Numbered from the stretch's first letter, positions 27,522-38,679 are shown. The stretch is 64,000 nt of DNA from Mimachlamys varia (GCA_947623455.1 OX392534.1:8690001-8754000); one strand, 5' to 3'. A program made the numbers and translations. Notes: generated by a model not told the origin, from the sequence alone.

Positions 27522-30479
27522 TCCTTCCAGTACTTGTCCAACTCCAGAATGAGACTAGAAATCTAGTTAAACTATTCCAGTACTCGTCCAACTCTAGACT
27601 GAAACTACAAATCTAGTTAAACCATTCCAGTACTCGTCCAACTCAAGACTGAAACTAGAAATCTAGTTAAACCATTCCAGTACTCGTCCAACTCTAGACT
27701 GAAACTACAAATCTAGTCAAACCATTCCAGTACTCGTCCAACTCTAGACTGAAACTACAAATCTAGTTAAACCATTCCAGTACTCATCCAACTCTAGACT
27801 GAAACTAGAAATCTAGTCAAACCATTCCAGTACTCGTCCAACTCTAGACTGAAACTACAAATCTAGTTAAACCATTCCAGTACTCGTCCAACTCTAGACT
27901 GAAACTACAAATCTAGTTAAACCATTCCAGTACTCGTCCAACTCTAGACTGAAACTACAAATCTAGTCAAACCATTCCAGTACTCGTCCAACTCCAAACT
28001 GAAACTACAAATCTAGTTAAACCATTCCAGTACTCGTCCAACTCAAGACTGAAACTAGAAATCTAGTCAAACCATTCCAGTACTCGTCCAACTCATGACT
28101 GAAACTACAAATCTAGTCAAACCATTCCAGTACTCGTCTGAAACTACAAATCTAGTTAAACCATTCCAGTACTCGTCCAACTCATGACTTAAACTACAAA
28201 TCTAGTTAAACCATTCCAGTACTCGTCCAACTCAAGACCGAAACTACAAATCTAGTCAAACCATTCCAGTACTCGTCCAACTCAAGACTGAAACTACAAA
28301 TCTAGTCAAACCATTCCAGTACTCGTCCAACTCTAGACTGAAACTACAAATCTAGTCAAACCATTCCAGTACTCGTCCAACTCAAGACTGAAACTAGAAA
28401 TCTAGTTAAACCATTCCAGTACTCGTCCAACTCTAGACTGAAACTACAAATCTAGTCAAACCATTCCAGTACTCGTCTGAAACTACAAATCTAGTTAAAC
28501 CATTCCAGTACTCGTCCAACTCTAGACTGAAACTACAAATCTAGTTAAACCATTCCAGTACTCGTCCAACTCTAGACTGAAACTACAAATCTAGTCAAAC
28601 CATTCCAGTGCTCGTCCAACTCCAAACTGAAACTACAAATCTAGTTAAACCATTCCAGTACTCGTCCAACTCAAGACTGAAACTAGAAATCTAGTCAAAC
28701 CATTCCAGTACTCGTCCAACTCATGACTGAAACTACAAATCTAGTCAAACCATTCCAGTACTCGTCTGAAACTACAAATCTAGTTAAACCATTCCAGTAC
28801 TCGTCCAACTCATGACTTAAACTACAAATCTAGTTAAACCATTCCAGTACTCGTCCAACTCAAGACCGAAACTACAAATCTAGTCAAACCATTCCAGTAC
28901 TCGTCCAACTCAAGACTGAAACTACAAATCTAGTCAAACCATTCCAGTACTCGTCCAACTCAAGACTGAAACTAGAAATCTAGTCAAACCATTCCAGTAC
29001 TCGTCCAACTCAAGACTGAAACTACAAATCTAGTCAAACCATTCCAGTACTCGTCCAACTCAAGACTGAAACTACAAATCTAGTCAAACCATTCCAGTAC
29101 TTGTCCAACTCAAGACTGAAACTACAAATCTAGTTAAACCATTCCAGTACTTGTCCAACTCAAGTCTGAAACTACAAATCTAGTCAAACCATTCCAGTAC
29201 TTGTCCAACTCAAAACTGAAACTACAAATCTAGTCAAACCATTCCAGTACTTGTCCAACTCAAAACTGAAACTAGAAATCTAGTCAAACCATTCCAGTAC
29301 TCGTCCAACTCAAGACTGAAACTACAAATCTAGTTAAACCATTCCAGTACTTGTCCAACTCAAGTCTGAAACTACAAATCTAGTCAAACCATTCCAGTAC
29401 TTGTCCAACTCAAAACTGAAACTACAAATCTAGTCAAACCATTCCAGTACTTGTCCAACTCAAAACTGAAACTACAAATCTAGTCAAACCATTCCAGTAC
29501 TCGTCCAACTCAAGACTGAAACTAGAAATCTAGTCAAACCATTCCAGTACTCGTCCAACTCAAAACTGAAACTACAAATCTAGTCAAACCATTCCAGTAC
29601 TCGTCTGAAACTACAAATCTAGTCAAACCATTCCAGTACTTGTCCAACTCAAAACTGAAACTACAAATCTAGTCAAACCATTCCAGTACTCGTCCAACTC
29701 AAAACTGAAACTACAAATCTAGTCAAACCATTCCAGTACTCGTCTGAAACTACAAATCTAGTCAAACCATTCCAGTACTCGTCCAACTCAAGACTGAAAC
29801 TAGAAATCTAGTCAAACCATTCCAGTACTCGTCCAACTCCAGACTGAAACTAGAAATCTAGTCAAACCATTCCAGTACTTGTCCAACTCAAAACTGAAAC
29901 TACAAATCTAGTCAAACCATTCCAGTACTCGTCCAACTCAAAACTGAAACTACAAATCTAGTCAAACCATTCCAGTACTCGTCCAACTCAAAACTGAAAC
30001 TACAAATCTAGTCAAACCATTCCAGTACTCGTCCAACTCAAAACTGAAACTACAAATCTAGTCAAACCATTCCAGTACTCGTCCAACTCAAAACTGAAAC
30101 TACAAATCTAGTCAAACCATTCCAGTACTCGTCCAACTCAAAACTGAAACTACAAATCTAGTCAAACCATTCCAGTACTCGTCCAACTCAAAACTGAAAC
30201 TACAAATCTAGTCAAACCATTCCAGTACTTGTCCAACTCAAAACTGAAACTACAAATCTAGTCAAACCATTCCAGTACTCGTCCAACTCAAAACTGAAAC
30301 TACAAATCTAGTCAAACCATTCCAGTACTTGTCCAACTCAAGACTGAAACTAGAAATCTAGTCAAACCATTCCAGTACTTGTCCAACTCTAGACTGAAAC
30401 TACAAATCTAGTCAAACCATTCCAGTACTCGTCTGAAACTACAAATCTAGTCAAACCATTCCAGTACTCGTCCAACTCC
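27522..30479. repeat. Large minisatellite, 50-bp unit, about 60 copies
   Basis: The unit includes AACCATTCCAGTACTCGTCC followed by an AACTC(A/T)AGAC and ACTACAAATCTAG part. Six units are a 39-bp form in which the 11-bp segment between CGTC and TGAAAC is deleted (near 28136, 28476, 28764, 29603, 29742, 30431). A block of about 470 bp near 27850-28320 recurs at about 28478-28948 with an offset of 628 bp, which equals eleven 50-bp plus two 39-bp units. From about 29880 rightward the units become nearly identical, suggesting recent expansion at that end. Confidence 0.95.
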
Positions 30480-30649
30480 CAACTTGGACAGCACAGTATT
30501 TCCAGCCATTTTCCCAAGTTGTCTCCCTTTCATACACCTGCCTTGACCTTTAACCAATAATGCTGACTTGAGAACTAAGGACCAACTTAAAATGTTTAAC
30601 AATTGAACAAAAGATATAACAGGTTGATTGGAAGGGAATTTCAGGAGGG

Positions 30650-30910
30650 GATTGTGGTGGTGATAATGGAGTGTGTCTGAAGAACTGGAGGCAATGGGTT
30701 TTGGGTGTTTGGGGCGTTGGTCGAAGAAAAGGGACCCATGTGTCTGCAAAGTTAGTGGGAGGGTTGGATTGGGGTTGGGGAGGGGAATGTTGGGAGCTAA
30801 TGGTTGTTGGATGGGTAAGTTGCAGGTTTATGGTAAATGGAAGGGTTGGGGTGGGGTTGAAGAGACAGGGACCTTGGGTTAATGGCGGTTAGATGGGTGG
30901 GTTCGAGTTA
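30650..30910 (+). repeat. G-rich stretch next to the 50-bp minisatellite
   Basis: Many G runs of three or four are spaced a few bases apart on the plus strand (for example GGGGTTGGGGAGGGG near 30772). The sequence is not tandem but is strongly strand-biased. It could form G-quadruplexes. Plus-strand open frames here are compositional. Confidence 0.7.
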
Positions 30911-31680
30911 AATGGTTGTTATTAGGGGTGGGAGGTAGGCATTCTAGTTGTACACATCTTCCTTCATGGAAACTTACTTCTATCTGTTAAAACTATATTT
31001 TATGTGATATGGAATCAAACACATTTCAAACCTTAATTCATGAAATAATTTGAAGAGATTACCACTAACTATCATATCCTGGAGGTTTCCATTTAAACTT
31101 TATCATTTCTAAAGCTTATCTAAGCTGTATATACAACTGACTCTACCTCTACCACACATACGCTGTCCTCAATTCCTGGCCATACGTCAGCCCACTCCAG
31201 AGAAACAGGCCCCATCGTGAAAACGAAGCGTAACGATTCCACTTTAGTGCAAAACAATTGTCAGCAGGGCCAGATAAAATGGCTGCTGGTGTAGCTACCT
31301 GGCAACTCGCACAAAACCTCATGTTTGAAGATGAAAATCCTGAAATTTTTTATGTTCATTTACACAGGGATCAAAGGGCGGGTATCTTTGCCGCCGATCA
31401 CCATTAATTGGGAGTGATACAGTTCACGTTTTTCTGTGCCATCACTTATCTAGTTTGTGTGTTAATGCCCTGTTCTGTCTGGCTATACCTACCACAAACT
31501 TTCTACTTGTTTCACTTTTATTTAATGAGAATCATTAACTTGTAACCATAGGAGATCTTTTTTATCTCCTCGTTTTTTATTACATTTCAGAAGATGAAGA
31601 GTGAATTATCTTAGCGTTCTGTTTTCATCATTTATTTTTCCTCTGTACTTGTGTCTCTCTTCATTTAACATTTGTCATCT

Positions 31681-32074
31681 TTAAAGGCCCAATATACGTA
31701 ACTTCAGGGAAATTTTCGTGTTTCTGAAAAATTCTGAAAAAAAAATCCAGGTGATAACCATGCAAAAATAAGCCTAAAACGAAGTAAACTTCAGCGGTAA
31801 CTAACAAGAAACTCTTGACAAAAAAATCCAAAGAATTGAAAATAATTCAGGTGGGGCCCACTTCAACAACAAACCGAAGGTAGAAGACGGTTCGAAATGG
31901 ACGCGTGTTTACAAATAGCGTGTTTCAAATGCTGCTGTACCGGTAACCGCGAAAGTATTAATCTTGAATATTGCTAATATCAGGTAATCTTAGCTTAATC
32001 TGTAAATATAATAAGTTATTAGGCTTGATTTTTGCTTCAGGTTTTGCCGACAGTTACGTATATTGGGCCTTTAA
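31681..32074. mobile_element. 394-bp non-autonomous DNA element with perfect 23-bp terminal inverted repeats
   Basis: The left end (31681-31703) starts with TTAA followed by AGGCCCAATATACG. The right end (32052-32074) is its exact reverse complement and ends in TTAA. A perfect 23-bp match 350 bp apart is far beyond chance. The TTAA at each end suggests a TTAA target-site duplication, as made by piggyBac-type transposases, but one copy cannot prove this. The interior has no transposase frame and contains a more GC-rich patch (about 31850-31960). Confidence 0.85.
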
Positions 32075-32108
32075 TTACATATCTATTTTCATTGATCTTT
32101 TGTCATCT

Positions 32109-32199
32109 TTAACTCATTCACCCCTGAAGACACATTTGAACTCTTCCAATTCAAAGGTTGGAGAAGTTCATTGTAAAATTTTAGGGGTGAGCGAGTTAA
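32109..32199 (+). mobile_element. 91-bp MITE-like element, copy 5 (best preserved)
   Basis: Left end TTAACTCATTCACCCCTGAA; right end TTAGGGGTGAGCGAGTTAA is its near-perfect inverse. The internal part is CACATTTGAACTCTTCCAAT, TTCAAAGGTTGG and GTTCATTGTAAAA. It lies 35 bp from the right end of a different, TTAA-ended element. Confidence 0.85.
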
Positions 32200-32405
32200 T
32201 TATGTTTCCAGTCTCTATTCACATTTTCTTATTGTCCCCTGTTACTGGTCATTGATAACTTTTAGTAGCTTAATTGGTTTTAAATTCAATAATTTCCTAT
32301 AAAAGGCCTGCAACTGTAATACTTTTTTGTTTAAGTTAAACCAGAAGAAACAATGTGAAGGGAAAATAATGGAGGACAGAAGAGAAATGGTTGGATTCTT
32401 TAGTG

Positions 32406-32494
32406 TTAATTCATTCACTCTGGAAATTCATAACAAACTATTCCAATCTTTGAACCGGAAAAGTTCAAATGTATCTTCAGTGAAGAATGAGTTC
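32406..32494 (-). mobile_element. 91-bp MITE-like element, copy 6 (inverted, diverged)
   Basis: The plus strand begins TTAATTCATTCACTCTGGAA and later reads AGTTCAAATGTATCTTCAG, the family core reversed. It ends GAATGAGTTCA. It is about 200 bp from copy 5 in opposite orientation, so the two could pair in a transcript. Confidence 0.72.
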
Positions 32495-35400
32495 ACGTTT
32501 AATTACAGTCAAAACTATATTAAAAAGAATGACAGACTTCCAAACTAATCCATTAAGTGTTACATACAGTAAAACTTATTCCAACCCTGTTCACACGAAT
32601 ACCGCTCATTCGTCTAACAGTTCATAATTGGTCCTGACTGATCATGAGTTCATACATATTCAACCAACCTCGGATTACAGGAATACCATTTATTCCTCGA
32701 ACTATTGATCAGGTCTGCATGAGTTTGAGTAAGTGGGGTTTTACTGGATGGTCTTGTTACAGTAATATAGTGACAACAGCATGAAGACAGGAAGACAGGA
32801 GGGAAGAATACAGATGAAAAGGAGTTATATATTCAGCTGTTACAGTGAGAGAAAGTGGCGGAGAGATCGGTGGTTTATAGCCGAGGGAGATGTCAGGTTT
32901 GTGTACTAAGGATTAACTTATCTCAACCAATGAGAATTATGTGATAAATAATTAATCCATCGAGAGCAGATCTGAGAGTACCAGTAATCTGAGGGTGGCT
33001 CCATCAAAAGGACGTGCCTGTCACATTATCGTGAGCGTAGATACCTAAGTCTAACACTTCCTGTAGGAGGTGGAGTCACGCGGCCCTGGTACCACGTCCT
33101 GTGTGTGTCGGAACTCACTTCCACAAGCTTACACCCTTGATTACCATCTACCCTGATCAGGAAATATTAAATATTTAATACTTTGAAGAAAAGACTCTTT
33201 CATAGCCACACGCACACATACTAGCTACCTTACACACTTATACAACAGCATTTTTGTACAACAATCTACTCGGAGACAATGAACTAGGGATATTTTAGAA
33301 AGGTTGGGTGGTGAAGAGCAGTCATCAGGCGGATGAACACATGACTTTCAGTAAGATTCAGGCTTAATTGACAGCCTTCCTGCAACTCACTCAAATACAA
33401 AATGCTTTTTTCATAAATGAACTCTAGTTGCCCAAAAAAATCTGGCACAGTATAACATTTTTGTATGCCTCATGGCCACGCGGATGAGTGTTTCAACAGT
33501 CTGAGTCCGCAATACGTTTTATCGTGCACTTAATCGTTCAACCGTTTCAACCACAATAGCATATGCACGTTTTGCACGTGTGTTTGGGGGTAAGGAAGAG
33601 AGATTCTTCCCAGCTCGTTCAGCATATGCTCAAGTTCAATGAAGTTGTGACGATGTGATTATGCGATAACTTTTTTTATAGATGCATGTTGTGGTGCGTG
33701 TCTGTTAGCTCTTCAGACATCCAAAACCTGATCTCCTACGGAATGTTTTAAAGCTTTTTATTCTACCCCACTTGTGAAAGACAAGATGCTAATTTACATT
33801 ATATTTTTACCTTATCAGCAACTGGAGATCTATAAGTAAGTGAAACTGTGGTTTTTATAAGCACCTGCACCCCAGGTTTGTACTATTTTTACAGATGAGA
33901 CCCTGAACTGGGTGTAAATAACGTGATTTCCTCCCACTTACATTCCTTGCCTGGTTCAGAAAGACTTACAGAAATGAGATACATGTATACCGATTCATCT
34001 GATGGACTGAAAATCCAAAAAGAAAACAAGTAATCTGTAATTTGTAAAATCATGTAGCAACATTGAACAATTTTTTCTGAGACAAAAAACTAGATTGAAC
34101 AGAAGGTAGATTATGTATACTTATGGTAATTAAGACTTATTTCACCTAACAAACTTAATATGTTATAATGGATATTATTTTGTCTATTTTTTTTCCGCAG
34201 TCTCTAAGTTTTGTCCGCCAGGTACTGAAATACTCAGTAGAGGAAGTGATGGAATAGGTGTGTTTTTAATGTTGACTTTTTACGCGGCCAGTTGATGGTT
34301 CGGCTGGTGTACATCTCCGTGTTTATCTGAGGAACAGCTGCTGAACCCCTTACCGTTCCGTATTTTTGGAACTCGTAGAAAAACTGCAATACATTAGAAC
34401 CAGGCAGGAGAAGTAACGGGAATATAATGAGTCCTTAGTATAAGGAAGCGGTCTGTTTGATAAGTAGCAATGCCAATAACTCTCAAAATATCGTCATAAA
34501 TGTATTTGAAACTTGTCAGTTCAGCAAACACGCTACCAACGAGATAAACACTCACAACTACATAGCACCTTATCATATGAGGGTATCAAGCTAAAATGAA
34601 AAGTTTTTATTTCGCCAAAGAAATGAAGTGCTATTAATATTGCAGCTGATTATTATTTACAAAACGGCTTTGGTGAAAAATACTTCCAACACAGCAAGCA
34701 GTTGCTAGCATAATTTTTTTTTCAGTGCAGAGAATGACGGAACAACCAGCGCACTAGCCGCAGGCACCACATTAAACTACGGAGAATTTCTTACGATTAC
34801 TTTACGGTGAGACACCCGTGCTTAGGACAATAACGTGCTATATATACCAACAACTGTACATGATCACAAAGCTGGCATTTCAGAATTCATGTAATGCAAA
34901 TACTGCAGTTTACATTTTTTATCAATTCAACAAATGATAAATGAACCATACAATGATGTTTTAGCCACACAAACTCTAGATGGTTTACTATGTATGCAAT
35001 GTGAAATCGGGAGAATACAATAGATTATCATACCCACGATGAGAAATCGAGCATGAGGATTGAGACAACCACGTCTGTATAACAGGGGGAAGGTGTTTTG
35101 AAATGTAGAAAATGTACTTACAGGAGACAGAAAAGACATAGTTTTTGGGAACCAGATATCAGTCTGAGGAGGAGGGGAAGCTGTCACTCGGCCAGATGTT
35201 GTCATCTGATAATAAGTCAACATGTTCTAGTCACACCAACAGCTCGTAAACCAGGCCAGAAACAGGGCAGAAACGGTCGGGTATTTTGGGGGAGATCAGA
35301 AACAAATGCTAACCGGTGGAGAGGAAGTTGAACGACTCTTAGACATGACATATTGTTGTAGATTTGTATGGGTCAGCCCCTATCTCACATATGATCCCCT

Positions 35401-36132
35401 GTATCTCTCCCTTCACCACAGATCACCCAGACACCAAGCCTGGTTAGCTTCACCATAGAAACACAAATATTCTCCTTCTCGATTCCTTTAACAAAGGTAG
35501 AAAATATGTGTCAAATGTGGTCCCCAAATGTAAAAGTTATAGTAGCAACAATGAAAATATTTTTTAAAAAAAAGTAAAGACTTTTAAAACATTGTCAAAA
35601 TAAGGTGATGTGGAAGATGGCTGGACTGACTAGGGATGTGGGCTGGGCAGGGCACATGGCGGTATTGGAGGGAATGAGGAAGAGTCTCTGGGATTAGGTT
35701 CCCTAGCATGCTAGTCCTGCACCTGATCATGCCAGTTGTGCACTCGGCTCCAGGCACTTCTAGCCTTATCAGTGAAGCTAATCAGATCTAAACTTAATTG
35801 TATACATCAGGCCTATTGGCTGGTTACATACTGAAATGTGTTTTAATTCATTTAAATTTAATTCCATATCAGATTTTATAGCTTGAAATAATATCCCGTT
35901 TATCTACCGATAAAGTCTCCCTACAACAACCTGCTGATAAATTGGCCACGGTTTTCTGTTAGAATTTTTAATATGAATTTTAACATTTTTATTTACATTT
36001 TGTTAACCTGCATATAGGGCAATCAAATTCATTCATCCGATATCGATATTGCAGGTTAAGAACTGAAATACTGTAATATTGTAAAACTTTTACTGCAGTG
36101 TGAAATAATATGAGGTAAATTATTCGACTTAC

Positions 36133-36359
36133 CCACTGGTCGGGAATGGAAAGACAGGAGGTGGAGGCGTAGGTGGACGATTAAATCCGTAAATTTCTTC
36201 TTCTGTTTGCGTTCCTATGGATACCATGGTTGGAGATCTATTTTTCATTTTATTTTTGTTGACCCGGCGTAGAACCTCAACCACAATGGGTTCCTGCGCC
36301 GTGCGGAACGCCTCGACGGCTTCTTCGTGCGATGACTTGGATAAATCCTGACCATTTAC
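36133..36359 (-). CDS. PDZRN3/4: Exon: C-terminal third of PDZ1 plus TQT/proline-rich linker
   Basis: This 227-bp exon begins after a TTTTTCAG acceptor and ends at a GTAAGT donor. It starts in phase 0 with VNGQDLSKSSHEEAVEAF, the final strand-turn and helix B of a PDZ domain. The His opening helix B is the residue that usually marks class I ligand binding (S/T-x-hydrophobic C-termini). EPIVVEVLRR closes the domain. A basic NKNKMKNR stretch follows, then VSIGTQTEEEIYGF and RPPTPPPPVFPFP, and the exon leaves two bases of a Gly codon. Vertebrate PDZRN3/4 has the same order after PDZ1 (VLRR, then a GTQT motif, then a proline-containing segment), which makes the assignment strong. The frame is open for about 50 codons upstream of the acceptor, but that part reads as intron and has no PDZ character. 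Confidence 0.93.
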
Positions 36360-37965
36360 CTGAAAAACACAAGAAAGGCTCTCTATAAATATCTGTAAGA
36401 GCAGGCAGGACCGAGTACAGTATGACCTACAGATGTACCAGAAACACAGAAACTTGTCAGATTCACCAACGGTATCCAATAAAACGACAGCCAGATTTAA
36501 ACCACACACCTGTACTTAAAACTCTGGCAATCGTAGAATATCATCTTTCCTTTCTTAGTTCATTACACAAATTCCACACCACAAAATGCATGTTTGCACT
36601 TTTTCTGCTCTATAGGTATTTAGGCAGAGTTACAACTCTCCTTACGAATTCCTAAGGGCACTATCCAGATGTTGATCCCCTTCTCATTGCTCATGAATCA
36701 AACAATGGGGAAAAAAACCTGAACCATCTACCTGGAAAACATGGCCGGAAATAACGGAAAACACCCATTTCTATTTATTAGAATAAAATCCATTTTCTAT
36801 GCATTAGCCTCCACAAAGTGTGAAATTAATTAATTATGATTATCAATTGACACCATCGCTGTTTTTTCCGTATTTTATAGCCACTAGGGAGAGTTGTAGT
36901 GACTAACTGAAACACTTCTCCAACCAAGCGCGACCTTTGTGTTGCTTTGGTTGTACTGGAGATAGCTCCCACAAACATCCTTCTTCTACCTGTAACGTGA
37001 CCCTGTCAATCAATAGCCCCGCATGCATCACCGCGACAACCAGCCGATTACTCATTTCGGACACTGTACAAGTTATTACACAAGCAAATTTCACTTTCTG
37101 TATAAATATTTTATCTGTAGGCCCTCCATCAAGAAAGAAATGAATTGGCTTATCTGAGGGGTCATTAATAGGCACAGATCTCTCATAAATATTTCCCTTT
37201 TGTGAGGGTCAGTCATACTACCCCAAAAAGTTTTACTCTAGAACCGATGTACTATAACGTACCATAGTAGTATTTACTGAATACTGTCTACAATAATTAC
37301 ACTAGTATTCTCTGGCTGTGATTTTAATAAGCTCTATCCATTACCAACAAATGGAATTACTCTTCAATGTGACACACACACACACCCTGAAACGTATTCA
37401 GTGTTACAACAGATCTACGATCAACAATTAAACAACTTTCCACTGGGAAATACAATTGAATGCTTTTAACTCTCCTCTCCAATTAATACAAGTCCTATTC
37501 ATCTTGTCAGCATGTGCTTGTCTACATCAGAAAACTAGTGAATTAAAAAAAAATATACGTTTTTTGTTGTTAATGGACATTCTACCTTTCAATTCCATTT
37601 CAATAACTGTAATCGCTTCCACTTGAACTGATGAAATTATCAAACGTTCGCTTGATTGACAGAGAAAAAAATAAACAAAGACAGCAATTTGTATTAAACT
37701 TTTTTAGTTATCATTGACAAAATCGCATAGTTTTTTTCCCTCCAAATTTTCTAATCAAATTAAAAGTTTTGTAAATGCTGTCAATTATCATAATCAATTA
37801 GTCAGGGTAGGGCGGATTAAAGAGGACCAGAAAGGGTTCATTGTGATGGTATCAACACTTTACCTAAGTGTGGCCCAGACTTTACACAGTGCAGATTTTA
37901 TGTCACAATTAGAGAATAAGTTGCTCATATCAAATGTCCAATCATTAAGCTAAAATGAGAAAGGC

Positions 37966-38130
37966 ATCAGTATGTGTGAAATATGTCATTAGAATATGTG
38001 AAATATGTCATCAGTATATGTGGAAGATGTCATCAGTATGTGTGGAAGATGTCATCAGTATGTGTGAAATATGTCATTGGAATCTGTGAAATGTCATTAG
38101 TATATGTGAAAGATATCATCAGATTGTGTA
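37966..38130. repeat. Short tandem repeat, about 21-bp unit, seven or eight copies
   Basis: The unit is close to ATGTGTGAAATATGTCATCAG with G/A changes. It yields the repetitive plus-strand frame at 37983-38198, which is not considered a gene. Confidence 0.82.
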
Positions 38131-38665
38131 GAAATACATGTTTGAACTATAAAGCTCTGAACAAATTCTTCAGAATATTTGATAAAATCATTATATAAGT
38201 TTTGGATGGCTCTGATTTCAGGAAGGATTGCAGCATTGTCTGTTGAAACATCAGATGAAATGTGCGGCCAGACACGAGTAGTGTAGTAATTACACGGATA
38301 CAAGTTGGACTGGGTCTCGTCCCTCACACACTCATACTTAACATTACTTTAGGTGCCTTACAACATATAAAGACCACATATCTAGCATAATAGAAAAACA
38401 CAGCGCATGATGAGGGCGCAATAATGTGTTTACTTCAATATGCTCCCAATAGAACAGGACATCTCTCTGCCTAGCCTATTGTACTTGGAATGGAATCCAG
38501 TACACGCCCTTCAGACACCTTCTGTGTTGAGTCTGTGTGGGGGACACCTAATTGTACAGGTACATTAGAGGAGAGGCTGGCAAAGGGGAGTAACCTAGTT
38601 TATTATTTCTACATGTTAACAGGGGTAATGACCAAGTACACTATAGGTAAGGGTAAGGCAATCGT

Positions 38666-38679
38666 GGGGGGGGGGGGGG
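38666..38679. repeat. Run of 14 G
   Basis: An uninterrupted guanine run in otherwise mixed sequence. Confidence 0.9.

Larger units (their letters stand above)
23025..36132 (-). other. PDZRN3/4: Intron of about 13.1 kb in the PDZ1-PDZ2 linker
   Basis: GT-AG intron. Its main content is the 3-kb 50-bp minisatellite (27522-30479), followed by a G-rich stretch (30650-30910), a 394-bp TTAA-ended MITE (31681-32074) and two 91-bp MITE copies (32109 and 32406). The 151-codon plus-strand open frame at 23682-24137 is the longest non-repetitive one in the window. I recognise nothing in it and treat it as chance. Confidence 0.8.
1467..36359 (-). other. PDZRN3/4: Partial gene: PDZRN3/PDZRN4-like E3 ubiquitin ligase (four internal exons visible)
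   Basis: Four minus-strand exons join into one open frame: 36359-36133, 23024-22886, 12597-12499 and 1529-1467. The joins are phase 2, 0 and 0, and every intron is GT-AG. The product runs from the last third of PDZ1 through a linker into the middle of PDZ2. Known family members are about 1,000 residues: an N-terminal RING finger, a TRAF-type zinc-finger region, two PDZ domains and a long C-terminal tail. They act as ubiquitin ligases and scaffolds at membranes and synapses (in vertebrates, for example, MuSK turnover). The RING, zinc-finger and first half of PDZ1 should lie upstream, beyond or within the >27-kb region at right, and the rest of PDZ2 and the tail lie left of position 1. I could not find either in the window. 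PDZRN3 and PDZRN4 cannot be told apart here; an invertebrate probably has one ancestral copy. Confidence 0.88.

Noticed and set aside
27522..30479. CRISPR-like array appearance
   Set aside because: There are no unique spacers between repeats; it is a head-to-tail minisatellite in a eukaryotic intron.
36360..36509. Extension of the PDZ1 exon upstream to an ATG at 36509
   Set aside because: The upstream codons are unlike PDZ, and a good polypyrimidine-CAG acceptor sits exactly at the point where homology begins.
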